Source of the DNA: Deltaproteobacteria bacterium
Lineage (GTDB): Bacteria; Myxococcota_A; Polyangia; Polyangiales; Polyangiaceae
Direction of reading: 5' to 3'
DNA: 44,477 nt
NCBI GenBank assembly: GCA_003235365.1
Contig: QJWJ01000117.1
Coordinates: 1 to 44,477, forward strand
Shown here: one piece after another, positions 1 to 8,367 of the stretch
Position numbering within the stretch: the stretch's first letter is position 1
How the letters are laid out: every line of letters starts with the position of its first letter
Made by a program: the position numbers and the translations under genes
Notes under the pieces: model-generated
Database searches by the model: none
What the model was told of the DNA's origin: nothing
The model's input: only the letters and a program-made list of their open reading frames with translations

Positions 1-766
1 GTGGCGGCAGCGGAGGCACGACGCCCATCCGGACCATTGGACTCGGCGACAACGCCGCGGGGTTGGACGGAAACTGGCGTCGCGGCAACACCACGAAATC
101 TGGCTCCGCTGGCACGAAACCGATGGCCAGGCCCGGAGACTCGTCGCGTTCGTGGAGCCAATCGTACAGCTCCGTTGCTTTGGTTGGAGCGTACGCGTTC
201 GACAGTTCCTTGAGTCCCACCTCGATGAGGGATGCAAACGCGGAAGCGGAGCGACCCGAAGCGCCCCACGGACGCACCCCCACCAACATGCTGACGTTGC
301 TCGCTTCGCAGGTTGCGGTCATCAACTCAGCCATCGTCGCTTCGGGCGTCTCGAGCCGCGGCGCGCCGAGGGCCGCGCGAGTGTCCTCGACGTCACTCGC
401 AGCGCTCCCCAACGTCGTGTCGAGGATCAGCAACACGCGTCCGAACGCCGCACTCACGCGGTTGGTCAGCTGAGTGAGTCGCAGCGCCGTGACGTGTTCG
501 TCCGCCATCAGCAGCGCGGGGTCGCCGTTTTCCGTCACCAACGCGTAGCCAGCGAAGTACAGGATGGCGCTGACGTGGGGATTCGAATGCCGAAGCACGT
601 CCCTCAAGCGGTGCACCAGGCCGGGCCCGGGCAGCAACCGTTCGATGGGGTAGCCGTACTGCGCGACCCGCGCCGCCAGGAGCTCCGCGCTGGGAGTCCA
701 AGAAGCGAGGTTGGGGTAGCCCGACGTCGCGTCGTAGTGAGAGCTGATGACGATCGCTTGCTGCAT
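1..766 (-). CDS. Caspase-like (peptidase C14 fold) protein, catalytic residues absent, 3' end cut by window
   Basis: The minus-strand reading frame is open from the ATG at 766 to base 1 (255 codons) with no stop, so the C-terminus lies outside. The order of elements follows the C14 caspase p20 fold: a first strand near residues 4-8 (AIVISS), a helix with SAELLAARV, a second strand, then YFAGYA near residue 70 and LLILDTTLGSA near 112. In active members these last two are FAGHG (catalytic His) and LILDxCxSG (catalytic Cys). Here His is Tyr and Cys is Thr, so protease activity is unlikely. A p10-like stretch with SASAFASLIEVGL follows. The visible end turns Pro-rich. There is no good Shine-Dalgarno; an in-frame stop lies nine codons upstream, so this is the only ATG start. 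The role may be binding or scaffolding, which is inference. Confidence 0.72.
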   Translation of the reverse strand, partial: MQQAIVISSHYDATSGYPNLASWTPSAELLAARVAQYGYPIERLLPGPGLVHRLRDVLRHSNPHVSAILYFAGYALVTENGDPALLMADEHVTALRLTQLTNRVSAAFGRVLLILDTTLGSAASDVEDTRAALGAPRLETPEATMAELMTATCEASNVSMLVGVRPWGASGRSASAFASLIEVGLKELSNAYAPTKATELYDWLHERDESPGLAIGFVPAEPDFVVLPRRQFPSNPAALSPSPMVRMGVVPPLPP

Positions 767-980
767 AGCTTGGACTGAGGACTCCAGTCGTCAGGAGCCG
801 CGGCAGGGCAGTTCGGAGGAGCTTCGAAGTGCGCGGACCTTCCGATCCCCGTCATCGACACCTAAATGGGCGAGCACGATTGTCGGGCGCTTTGTCGAAC
901 CCCCGCTGGGTGAGGGTCCGATAGAGCGCTCCCGTTGCAGTCGTTTTCTCGACTCCATTCTCTGTTACATCGAATGAGAG

Positions 981-995
981 TTCGCGATTCGCGAA
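981..995. promoter_or_regulatory. 15-base palindrome in the caspase-like/DUF4234 gap
   Basis: TTCGCGA-T-TCGCGAA is a perfect dyad with 7-base arms and a single centre base. It sits 35 bases beyond the stop of the DUF4234 gene and about 215 bases upstream of the caspase-like start. A one-base loop cannot form a terminator hairpin, so a protein-binding site is the likelier reading. The rest of the 767-1030 gap shows nothing I recognise. Confidence 0.35.
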
Positions 996-1030
996 GCCTC
1001 ATTTAGCGCGTGTGCAGGGGCAAATGCAAT

Positions 1031-1669
1031 TCAGTAGCGGGCAAGTTTGTTCAGCTCTTCCTGTACGATGTAAGTTGCCACCAACCACGTGGCTCCCACG
1101 AACATCGTGGCAAGATCGAGGATCAAGACTGTTTCCGATTGGTCTTTCGCGTAGGCGTCGCGGCTCAGCATCGCGGCGTGAAGCTTTTGAGCATTGCGGT
1201 ACTTCACGTAAATGCCCCAGAGCGAACACGTGACGATGGCGAGCAACAGTTCGACACCCGGTTTGATCTCGTCGTCAGCGAGTGCGACTTTGAGCTCTTG
1301 GCTGGTCGCGTACAGCCAATAGAAGTAGTAGATGCCGCAGGTCAGCAGCGACAGCAGCAAGACGATCGCACCGTTGCGCACGACGATCGCCGACGGATCG
1401 ACGACTGCAATCGGGGTGCGTTTCGGACGTGGCGGTGGTGGTGGCGCGCCATGAGGCATCGGGGCGCCGGGAGGGTAGCCGGGGGGAGGATAGCCGCCGG
1501 ATGGAGGATAGCCCCCTGGAGGAGGGTAACCACCCCCTGGTGGGAACCCCCCCGGGGGAAAGCCGCCCGGAGGTTGCCCCGGAGGAAAGCCGCCCGGAGG
1601 GGCGCCACCCGGTGGACCTCCTCCCCCGAACGGATTACCGGGAGGACCGCCTGGTGGTTGCTGCGTCAC
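1031..1669 (-). CDS. DUF4234 membrane protein with Pro/Gly-rich N-terminus
   Basis: 212 residues. The first ~80 residues are a low-complexity tail of PPGG, FPPG and YPPPG units, followed by PRPKR and a DUF4234-like core with hydrophobic segments around residues 99-117 (GAIVLLLSLLTCGIYYFYW), 139-155 (LLLAIVTCSLWGIYVKY) and near the C-terminus (MFVGATWLVATYIV). DUF4234 proteins are small inner-membrane proteins of unknown function; the Pro/Gly tail would lie in the cytoplasm and may mediate assembly (inference). The GTG at 1669 is chosen because GGAAGGGGAG lies just upstream and because the extra codons of the longer frame look non-coding. It stands alone on its strand. Confidence 0.75.
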   Translation of the reverse strand: MTQQPPGGPPGNPFGGGGPPGGAPPGGFPPGQPPGGFPPGGFPPGGGYPPPGGYPPSGGYPPPGYPPGAPMPHGAPPPPPRPKRTPIAVVDPSAIVVRNGAIVLLLSLLTCGIYYFYWLYATSQELKVALADDEIKPGVELLLAIVTCSLWGIYVKYRNAQKLHAAMLSRDAYAKDQSETVLILDLATMFVGATWLVATYIVQEELNKLARY

Positions 1670-1954
1670 GAGCGGCTCCCCTTCCGAATGACGGCGTGCA
1701 TCGAGGTCACCATACAACCAAGTCGCGGGTCGTGTCTCTATCCCCACCGCCGTTCAGCTACAATCCACGCGACGGAAGCCAACGCCGTCCAGGATGCCCG
1801 GCCACGAGGACCTGCCCTCGCGCGTGCCGTGCACTCGACGCGTCGCTGGATGCACCAAGGTGCACGCCGAACAGCAGGTATGCATCTCGTTGCACCAACG
1901 CTTGTCCAACTGCGCAATGTTTGCGATCCCGTGGCCTTCCCAACGCGGTCGGTC

Positions 1955-1966
1955 TAGGGTTTGCCC
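1955..1966 (+). promoter_or_regulatory. -10 element (TAGGGT) placed for a leaderless transcript
   Basis: TAGGGT at 1955-1960 is followed by six bases and then GTG at 1967. A TANNNT hexamer six bases before the start codon is the known arrangement for leaderless mRNA in several bacterial phyla. The 11 bases CTAGGGTTTGC recur exactly in front of eboA. No clear -35 is visible. Confidence 0.45.
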
Positions 1967-3244
1967 GTGGACGACCAACGGTCAGCTACCCAGGGGAACG
2001 CTCCAGAGGGGCCTTCGGACGCCAGCAGTCCCGCGCCAATTGGCGTGCCGACCACGGATGGCGCGGGCGACGGCGCGCAGCCGCACGCAGCGAGCGATGG
2101 GGAAGAATCGTCAACCGAGGAGGCGTCCGCGCAGCGCCTCGGCGAGCCTCCCTCGCAGGGGTCGCTGGGTGACGCCGATGATTCCGATGGGGTTGCTCAG
2201 GAGCCTGTCGTCGCCGCCGAGTCCTCATCTGCCCCGAGCTCCTCGGCAGCGCCGGGCTCGGCGACGGACGCCGCGGACCTCGCGGGTCACGCCCCCGCTG
2301 GGCCCGGGTCTTCCGAGGCATCTGCAGCGAGCACCCGGGAGCCGCGACAACTGCGCCGATACTCGTGGCCGCTGCGGCTGTTCATTGCTTACTACGTCTT
2401 TGACGCCATCGTGCGCAGCCTCGTCACGCTCACGCCTTTCGACGACGCATGGCGCAAAGACCTGAAGATGGATCGCTTTCCGACACTCTTGCCGACTGCG
2501 TCGGAGGTGCGGAAAATTCGTCAGGGCAAGGACGACAAATACGATGACGTCAGCGAACGCTATCTCGCCTCGCTCGAGTCGGTCGTCGAGTACGCGTCAC
2601 CGTGGCCGGACGAGGACACCGCCAAACGCATCGAAGGTCCGAATGACTTCGGCAAGTACGTGCTGGTTTGGGTCGGCACACGACTGAGCTACGTCGGCGC
2701 GCTGTTGGGACTCGACCAGAACTGGCCCATGTTTTCGCCCAACGTGCGAAAGAGCCGCATCGTTCCACGAGCCAAGTTGGTCTACGAGGACGGCACTGCG
2801 GAGCAGTTGTGGTTGCTTGCCGAGCCGTTTGATCTCACCGAATTCTCCCGGTGGTTCATCAAGCGACCGCTGCAGATCGATATCCGCCTCGACAAGGACT
2901 ACGATTCGCGACTCGGTGTCAGTCGGCACCTCGCGCGGCAGTTCCCCTACTCTGCGGCTGGATCACCGCTGCGTTTCATCGAGATGTACAAGGTTCGCTA
3001 CACGTTGCCGCGGCCTGGGCAAGACGCCTACCGGGTATTGTCGAAGCAAAACCGCAAGGCACCCGAAGCGGAGCCCTTCTGGCGGTACGACGTCACGACC
3101 GGCAAAGGCAAAACCTTCGAGAAGAAGAAGGACAAGAAAAAGAAGAAGAAGAAAAAGAAAGCTGACGAGGGCGAGCCGGGCGCGAAAAAGGACGAGTCCA
3201 AGCCCGAACAGTCCGTGAAGACGCCCTCGGAGGCGGAACGATGA
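1967..3244 (+). CDS. HTTM-partner protein (DUF5819-like), Ser/Ala-rich N-terminus and poly-Lys C-terminus
   Basis: 425 residues. Residues 1-125 are acidic, Ala/Ser-rich and probably disordered. One hydrophobic segment follows (LRLFIAYYVFDAIVRSL, near 136-152), then a soluble domain with the motif QNWPMFSPN, typical of the proteins encoded next to HTTM genes. The C-terminal ~40 residues are dominated by Lys, including a run of nine. The start is GTG 1967, matching the -10 element at 1955; a TTG at 1961 is the alternative. Its stop overlaps the start of the HTTM gene by four bases (ATGA), so the two are translationally coupled and probably work together in the membrane. Function unknown. Confidence 0.75.
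   Translation: MDDQRSATQGNAPEGPSDASSPAPIGVPTTDGAGDGAQPHAASDGEESSTEEASAQRLGEPPSQGSLGDADDSDGVAQEPVVAAESSSAPSSSAAPGSATDAADLAGHAPAGPGSSEASAASTREPRQLRRYSWPLRLFIAYYVFDAIVRSLVTLTPFDDAWRKDLKMDRFPTLLPTASEVRKIRQGKDDKYDDVSERYLASLESVVEYASPWPDEDTAKRIEGPNDFGKYVLVWVGTRLSYVGALLGLDQNWPMFSPNVRKSRIVPRAKLVYEDGTAEQLWLLAEPFDLTEFSRWFIKRPLQIDIRLDKDYDSRLGVSRHLARQFPYSAAGSPLRFIEMYKVRYTLPRPGQDAYRVLSKQNRKAPEAEPFWRYDVTTGKGKTFEKKKDKKKKKKKKKADEGEPGAKKDESKPEQSVKTPSEAER
3122..3160 (+). repeat. AAG/AAA tract encoding poly-lysine
   Basis: Thirteen codons, of which twelve are AAG or AAA and one is Asp (GAC), lie near the 3' end of the HTTM-partner gene. This purine tract stands out from the GC-rich surroundings. Confidence 0.85.
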
Positions 3245-4419
3245 GCGAACCGAAATCCGAGATGGTTGGCGATGTCAGAGATGCGCAGAGTACCGTCGCA
3301 TCCAACGAAACGGAGCCCCGACTCGAGGCCGAAAGCGGGCGAGCCCACGATGCAGCCGGCGCTGCATCCGACCCAGCAGAGATTGCAGACGCAGGCGCCG
3401 AGGGGGGTGCAGGTGACGTCGAATTGCCGTCAGTCAAAGCCGTCAAGCCCGAGGACGCTGCCTCGCGCGTCGCGCTGTGGCGACGAAGCGTCATCGACTG
3501 GTGGGGGAACTATTGGCATGCACCCGTCGCCTCGGAACGGCTGGCCTTCGTCAGAATCGCTACTGGCGTCGCGCTGCTGACTGACCAGTTAATCCAGTAC
3601 CTCCCCTATCTCGGGTACCTGTTCGGTCCAGGTGGCATGGGGGCGGAAGGATTGAACGATCGTTGGATGGTTGCCAATTGGCGCTGGACGGTGCTGTTCT
3701 TTTCGACGGACGACATGTTCGTCATTTCGACCTGCTTTGGGCTGTGGGTGCTGTCCGCACTCGCCTTGACGGTCGGGTTCCACACGCGCTGGGCCGCGTT
3801 TGCTGCGTGGCTGCTGACGTATTGTTTCTACGCGCGCAACTCGAACGTGAAGAACGGCGGTGATGACATTGCGCAGTTGCTGCTGTTCTTGTTGATGTTC
3901 GTCCCCAGCAATCGCGCTTTGGCGTGGGACTGTCGCAAGCGGGGGAGCGCGCAGACGATCGAACCGTGGGGCGTGCGCTTGTTGCAGATACAACTGTGCA
4001 TGATGTACACGGCCACGGGTCTGGCGAAACTGAAGGGCGGGCTCCACGGGACTTGGCTCGCGGGCACCAGCCTGCACTACGTCATCAACGACTTCTCGCT
4101 GGCACGCTGGTCCTATGCTCAGTTTCCTGTCCCCATCTGGGTGTCGGCGCCATCCGGCTACCTCGCACTCGCCTGGGAGTGCTTGTTCCTCCCGTTGGTC
4201 GTACTGCGCAAGACTCGTCGCTTCGCGCTCTGGTTCGGGGTGGCGTTTCACGTTGCGATCTTCCTCAGCTTGGAAGTCGGGTGGTTCTCCGTTTACTCCC
4301 TGTGCCTGTACCCGGCTTGGTTCAGCGATGGCTGGGTCGCCCGGACCTGGCCCCGGTGGTTGACGTCGATCCGGCAGTTTCGCATTTTCCGTTGGCGTAT
4401 CGGCAGCGCGCGGGCCTGA
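3241..4419 (+). CDS. HTTM-domain membrane protein (vitamin K carboxylase-related)
   Basis: 392 residues. After ~85 acidic, Ala-rich residues the sequence enters an HTTM domain (the family related to vitamin K-dependent gamma-carboxylase). Features seen include the amphipathic segment ERLAFVRIATGVALL, several hydrophobic helices (CFGLWVLSALALTVGF, LLLFLLMFVP, GYLALAWECLFLPLVVL, VAFHVAIFLSLEVGWFSVYSLCLYPAW) and the conserved-looking LLQIQLCMMYTATGLAKLKG. Bacterial HTTM proteins are mostly uncharacterised. The gene starts inside the stop of its partner (ATGA overlap) and ends 81 bases before eboA, from which it is separated by a probable promoter. Confidence 0.85.
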   Translation: MSEPKSEMVGDVRDAQSTVASNETEPRLEAESGRAHDAAGAASDPAEIADAGAEGGAGDVELPSVKAVKPEDAASRVALWRRSVIDWWGNYWHAPVASERLAFVRIATGVALLTDQLIQYLPYLGYLFGPGGMGAEGLNDRWMVANWRWTVLFFSTDDMFVISTCFGLWVLSALALTVGFHTRWAAFAAWLLTYCFYARNSNVKNGGDDIAQLLLFLLMFVPSNRALAWDCRKRGSAQTIEPWGVRLLQIQLCMMYTATGLAKLKGGLHGTWLAGTSLHYVINDFSLARWSYAQFPVPIWVSAPSGYLALAWECLFLPLVVLRKTRRFALWFGVAFHVAIFLSLEVGWFSVYSLCLYPAWFSDGWVARTWPRWLTSIRQFRIFRWRIGSARA

Positions 4420-4488
4420 CGTCTGTGGCCGTCGTTCGGCCAAGGCCGTTGACGAATCAGCGGGCTCGCCAAGCCGGGGCCGCTAAAC

Positions 4489-4500
4489 TAGGGTTTGCGC
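4489..4500 (+). promoter_or_regulatory. -10 element (TAGGGT) of the eboABF operon, leaderless arrangement
   Basis: TAGGGT at 4489-4494, then TTGCGC, then ATG at 4501. Sequence and spacing duplicate the element at 1955-1966, which suggests the HTTM operon and the ebo operon are controlled alike. A TTGACG at 4449-4454 is too far away (34 bases) to be its -35. Confidence 0.5.
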
Positions 4501-5154
4501 ATGATGACGTTTCCTCACCTCTCGGCGCAGCAAGTTGCTGACGCATGGGGCGCCGATCCGGCGGCCACGCAGTGGTTGCAGGGTGCGCAAAGCAGGTTGG
4601 CGGCGCTCGACGCCATACCCCTGCGAGGTCTCTACGCCGCGGCGGGACGCACCGCGCGCGGTCTGGCGGTTCCGGGGCTCGACTTTCCCGATAGCCAACA
4701 CTGGTCGGCTGTCGACTGGGTCCGCTCGTGGGTGACGCTTCGCGGGCTCGAGCTCACGCAACCCGAGCGGCAGATAGCGGCGCTTCAGGTGTTGTTCGAA
4801 GGAGGAGAAATGGCAGAGCAGGAGAGCCTGCTTCGAACGCTGTGTGCGTTGCCCGATGCAGGGCGTTTCGTCGACGTCGCCGTGTCTGCCTGTCGCACGA
4901 ACGCGACCAGCGTGTTCGAAGCCATTGCTTGCGAGAATCCATACCCGGCGCGGTACTTTCCAGCACTCAACTTCAACCAGATGGTCATGAAGGCAGTGTT
5001 CATGAAGGTCGCTCTGGTGCGTGTCGTCGGCCTGGGCGAACGAGTCGACGACGAGCTGCGGCGCATGGCGGGTGACTTCGCGTCAGAGCGGCGTGCAGCT
5101 GGTCGCCCCGTGCCCGAGGACTTGGCGCTGATCGTACCTGGAGTATCCACATGA
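4501..5154 (+). CDS. eboA: EboA domain-containing protein
   Basis: 217 residues, the usual size for EboA. The family hallmark is visible at residues ~140-158 (ENPYPARYFP, then NFNQMVMKA). EboA has no known enzymatic fold; it is the first gene of the conserved ebo cluster, which in cyanobacteria is needed to move the scytonemin precursor to the periplasm and in a Pseudomonas deters grazers. The start is ATG 4501 (a second ATG follows directly), placed by the TAGGGT-N6 promoter; the longer frame from TTG 4495 would begin inside the promoter. The stop overlaps eboB by four bases. Confidence 0.88.
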   Translation: MMTFPHLSAQQVADAWGADPAATQWLQGAQSRLAALDAIPLRGLYAAAGRTARGLAVPGLDFPDSQHWSAVDWVRSWVTLRGLELTQPERQIAALQVLFEGGEMAEQESLLRTLCALPDAGRFVDVAVSACRTNATSVFEAIACENPYPARYFPALNFNQMVMKAVFMKVALVRVVGLGERVDDELRRMAGDFASERRAAGRPVPEDLALIVPGVST

Positions 5155-6038
5155 AACTGTTCGATCCGCACATCCACATGACGTCTCGGACCACGGACGA
5201 CTACCAAGCGATGGCTCAGGCTGGCATCCTCGCCATCGTGGAGCCGGCGTTTTGGCTCGGACAACCGCGGACGCACGTTGGGTCGTTCGAGGACTATTTC
5301 CTTTCGCTGGTTGGTTGGGAGCGTTTTCGAGCGAGTCAGTTCGGGATCCGCCACTATTGCACCATGGGTCTCAATCCCAAAGAGGCCAACAGCGACAAGC
5401 TTGCCGACGGTGTCATGGAGTTGCTGCCGCTGTACGCGGAGAAGAGCAGCGTCGTAGCGATCGGCGAAATCGGCTACGACGACGTGACGCCCGCCGAAGA
5501 GCGTTACTTTCGTGCGCAGATGCTGCTCGCGCGGGACCTCGGCTTACCCATATTGATCCACACGCCGCACCGCGACAAGAAGCGCGGCACCGAGCGAACC
5601 ATTGCCCTCGTCAAAGACTGCGGCATTGCCCCCGAGATGGTGCTCATCGATCACAACAACGAGGAGACGCTTCCTTCGGTGCTCGATTCGGGGTGCTGGG
5701 CGGGACACTCGATCTACCCGCACACGAAGATGGATGAAGCGCGCATGGTCGCGCTGGTGCAGCAATACGGAGCCGAGCGGATGGTCGTCAACTCCGCGGC
5801 AGATTGGGGCGTGAGTGACCCGCTCAAGGTGCCGAAGACCGCTCGCGCGATGGTGGATGCTGGTGTCGAACAAGCCACGATCACGCGGGTGCTGTGGGAC
5901 AATCCGGTGGAGTTTTTCGCGCAGAGTGGGCGGCTCGATCCCCAGGAAGTTGCCACGCCGCTGAACGTCGATCAGCGCGACCTCTGGCAAGGAAACTCCG
6001 TGTTGCGCGGCCAAGCTCCGCGCACAGATGGCGATTGA
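5151..6038 (+). CDS. eboB: TatD-family metal-dependent hydrolase EboB
   Basis: 295 residues with the TatD/amidohydrolase TIM-barrel metal set: DPHIHM at residues 5-10, the metal-binding Glu in AIGEIGYDD near 105, HTPHRD near 138, a His in LIDHNNEE and an Asp in NSAADWG near 222. These predict a divalent-metal hydrolase; the ebo substrate is not known. The gene is coupled to eboA by an ATGA overlap, and eboF follows eight bases after its stop. Confidence 0.9.
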   Translation: MKLFDPHIHMTSRTTDDYQAMAQAGILAIVEPAFWLGQPRTHVGSFEDYFLSLVGWERFRASQFGIRHYCTMGLNPKEANSDKLADGVMELLPLYAEKSSVVAIGEIGYDDVTPAEERYFRAQMLLARDLGLPILIHTPHRDKKRGTERTIALVKDCGIAPEMVLIDHNNEETLPSVLDSGCWAGHSIYPHTKMDEARMVALVQQYGAERMVVNSAADWGVSDPLKVPKTARAMVDAGVEQATITRVLWDNPVEFFAQSGRLDPQEVATPLNVDQRDLWQGNSVLRGQAPRTDGD

Positions 6039-6046
6039 TCGACTGC

Positions 6047-7420
6047 ATGCACGACACGTTGGTCATCGACGTCGTGGGGCTCACCCCGGCACTGCTGAAA
6101 CACGCGCCGAACCTGTCGAAGTTCGCAACTGAAGGGACCATGCGCCCGTTGCGCACCGTGACTCCGGCGGTAACGTGTACGGTACAGTCGAGCATGCTGA
6201 CGGGGCGGTTGCCCTCACAGCATGGCATCGTCGCCAACGGTTGGTATTTCCGAGACCTGGCGCAGGTTTGGTTTTGGCGACAGTCCAACCGCCTGGTGCA
6301 GGGCCCCAAGGTGTGGGACGTCGCTCGACAACGTGACTCCGCGTTCACCTGCGCGAAGTTGTTCTGGTGGTACAACATGTACGCAGACGTCGATTGGTCC
6401 GTCACGCCTCGCCCCATGTACACCGCCGACGGTCGCAAACTGCCTGACGTCTATGCGGAACCGCCGGAGTTGCGGGAACAGCTGACACGAAAGCTGGGAA
6501 CCTTTCCGCTGTTCAACTTCTGGGGGCCACGCGCTTCCATCGTTTCTTCGCAGTGGATCGTGGACTGCTCGCTGCAGGTGATGCAAGAGCGGCACCCGAC
6601 ACTGACGTTGGTTTACTTGCCGCACCTCGACTACGATCTGCAGAAGTTCGGACCCGAGGCGCCCCAAGCGGCGATCGCAGCGGCACAAATCGACCGCGCT
6701 GCCGAGGAACTGTTGGCTTTCGCCGAGACTCGGGGGATGCGCGTGATCGTGCTGTCCGAGTACGGGATCACCGGCGTCACCGGTCCCGTCCACATCAATC
6801 GCGCCCTGAGGTCGGCGGGCTTGCTTCGAGTGCGCCCCGAACTCGGTCGCGAACAGCTCGACGCTGGGGCAAGTGAAGCGTTCGCCGTTGCGGACCATCA
6901 GGTTGCGCACGTGTACGTGCGCAACCCGGATCGCGTCGCCGAGGTGCGCGCGTTGGTGACAGGGCTGGATGGGGTGCAAAGCGTGTGGGGGACTGACGAG
7001 AAGCGCCAGTTCGGACTCGACCACGAACGATCCGGCGAGCTGATCGCCGTTTCCCGACCAGACCGTTGGTTCTCGTATTACTTCTGGCTGGACGACGAGC
7101 GAGCGCCAGACTTCGCGCGTACAGTCGATATTCACGCCAAGCCCGGTTACGATCCCGTCGAGCTGTTCGTCGATCCCAAGCTATGGTCGCCGACGCTGAC
7201 GGTCGGTCGCAAGCTCGCCGCCCGAAAGCTCGGGTTTCGCAACTTGCTGGATGTGATCCCTCTCGATGGGACGCTCGTCAAAGGTGCCCACGGACGGCTC
7301 ACGGACGACCCCGACGCGGGCCCGTTGTTCATGTCGAACACGCCGAGTCTGGTCCCTGACGGGGAAGTGAGCGCTCCGGCCGTGCGCGACCTGATGCTCC
7401 GGCACGTGTTCGACGATTGA
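6047..7420 (+). CDS. eboF: Alkaline-phosphatase-superfamily protein EboF (nucleotide pyrophosphatase/phosphodiesterase type)
   Basis: 457 residues. The alkaline phosphatase/NPP fold is recognisable: first metal Asp in LVIDVVGLTP, nucleophile Thr region TPAVTCTVQSSMLTG, the QHGIVANGWYF loop, and LPHLDYDLQKFGP for a second metal pair. The usual SDHGM motif appears as SEYGITG, so one metal ligand pair is altered compared with classical NPP enzymes. Whether that is normal for EboF I cannot tell without an alignment. ATG 6047 is chosen; a TTG at 6035 overlapping the eboB stop is possible. Last gene of the plus-strand half of the cluster; it converges with eboC over 24 bases. Confidence 0.85.
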   Translation: MHDTLVIDVVGLTPALLKHAPNLSKFATEGTMRPLRTVTPAVTCTVQSSMLTGRLPSQHGIVANGWYFRDLAQVWFWRQSNRLVQGPKVWDVARQRDSAFTCAKLFWWYNMYADVDWSVTPRPMYTADGRKLPDVYAEPPELREQLTRKLGTFPLFNFWGPRASIVSSQWIVDCSLQVMQERHPTLTLVYLPHLDYDLQKFGPEAPQAAIAAAQIDRAAEELLAFAETRGMRVIVLSEYGITGVTGPVHINRALRSAGLLRVRPELGREQLDAGASEAFAVADHQVAHVYVRNPDRVAEVRALVTGLDGVQSVWGTDEKRQFGLDHERSGELIAVSRPDRWFSYYFWLDDERAPDFARTVDIHAKPGYDPVELFVDPKLWSPTLTVGRKLAARKLGFRNLLDVIPLDGTLVKGAHGRLTDDPDAGPLFMSNTPSLVPDGEVSAPAVRDLMLRHVFDD

Positions 7421-7444
7421 GCCATCCCGGTCGTGCGAGGGCGT

Positions 7445-8353
7445 TCAAGTTCCGGCCACTTTGCGGTGCCAACTCAACGTCAAAGCGAAGGCTGCGAGCG
7501 CCAGGGGGACGAGCCAAACGGCGCCGATGCTAGCCATCAGCGCGCCATCCACCAGCGAGATCCCCGCGATGCAGGCCAGGACCGACTTGGGGATGGCCCC
7601 GGGCCGTCCGGAACGAGCGATGGAAAGTGCTCGCAACGACCACGCGCCTTGCACGATCAGCAACGGGAGTCCGAGGCTCAACGTCGCGGGGCTCGGATCA
7701 CGCAAGAGCAGGACTGCGCCGAGCGCGGTGGGCGCAAAAAGCAACGAGCCAACCCACGCCTTGGCGAGACCCGATCCTGTTTCGAAGCGCGCAACGTGAG
7801 TCAACGCAACCACATAGGCTGCCAGCGCGCCCGAGGCGGACCAGACGAGCCACGATGGCGTGGTCGTCACGGTGTATGCCGCCATGAGATAAACACCTGC
7901 GCGACAGCTGCCCATGAGCAGGACGGCCCAGGAAAGCCCCTTGTGCCACAGGTCGTACGCCACGATTAGCGCTGCGGTGCCCACGGCGGCCAGCGTGGCA
8001 TTCCAACCGCCGCCGCTGGCGAACGAGCCGAGGCTGACGCTGAGGATCCCCACTGCGAGCAGGCCGAAACCCATGACGTAGACGGTCTGCAGCCGAGCAC
8101 GTCCGTCAGGGATTGGGCGCTCGGGGCGGTGCTCGGCGTCCCACCTGGCGTCGAAGGCATCGTTGAGAAACATCCCGCCGACATACAGGCTGCTCGCGCC
8201 GAACAACGCGCTGCCCACCACGATGGCCGTACCCATCGCTGGCCCGTCGTTTTCGGAGCTGGCCAGACCCAAGGCACTGCCGCACAGGACGTTGGTCCAA
8301 ACCGTCGGCAGATTCGACGTTCTACCAAGTTCGAGAAGCGTTCTGAGGTTCAC
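7445..8353 (-). CDS. eboC: UbiA-family prenyltransferase EboC
   Basis: 302 residues, polytopic with about eight or nine hydrophobic helices. The first Asp-rich motif of UbiA prenyltransferases is present (NDAFDARWD, near residue 63), followed by RPERPIPDG, which is typical of the loop after it. UbiA enzymes transfer a prenyl chain to an aromatic or polar acceptor in the membrane; the ebo acceptor is unknown. The start is GTG 8353, 14 bases after the eboE stop. Third gene of the minus-strand half (eboD-eboE-eboC). Confidence 0.88.
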   Translation of the reverse strand: MNLRTLLELGRTSNLPTVWTNVLCGSALGLASSENDGPAMGTAIVVGSALFGASSLYVGGMFLNDAFDARWDAEHRPERPIPDGRARLQTVYVMGFGLLAVGILSVSLGSFASGGGWNATLAAVGTAALIVAYDLWHKGLSWAVLLMGSCRAGVYLMAAYTVTTTPSWLVWSASGALAAYVVALTHVARFETGSGLAKAWVGSLLFAPTALGAVLLLRDPSPATLSLGLPLLIVQGAWSLRALSIARSGRPGAIPKSVLACIAGISLVDGALMASIGAVWLVPLALAAFALTLSWHRKVAGT

Positions 8354-8367
8354 GGCGATGCTTGCAG

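Noticed and set aside
4449..4454. TTGACG as -35 of the eboA promoter
   Set aside because: It lies 34 bases from TAGGGT, twice the usable spacing.
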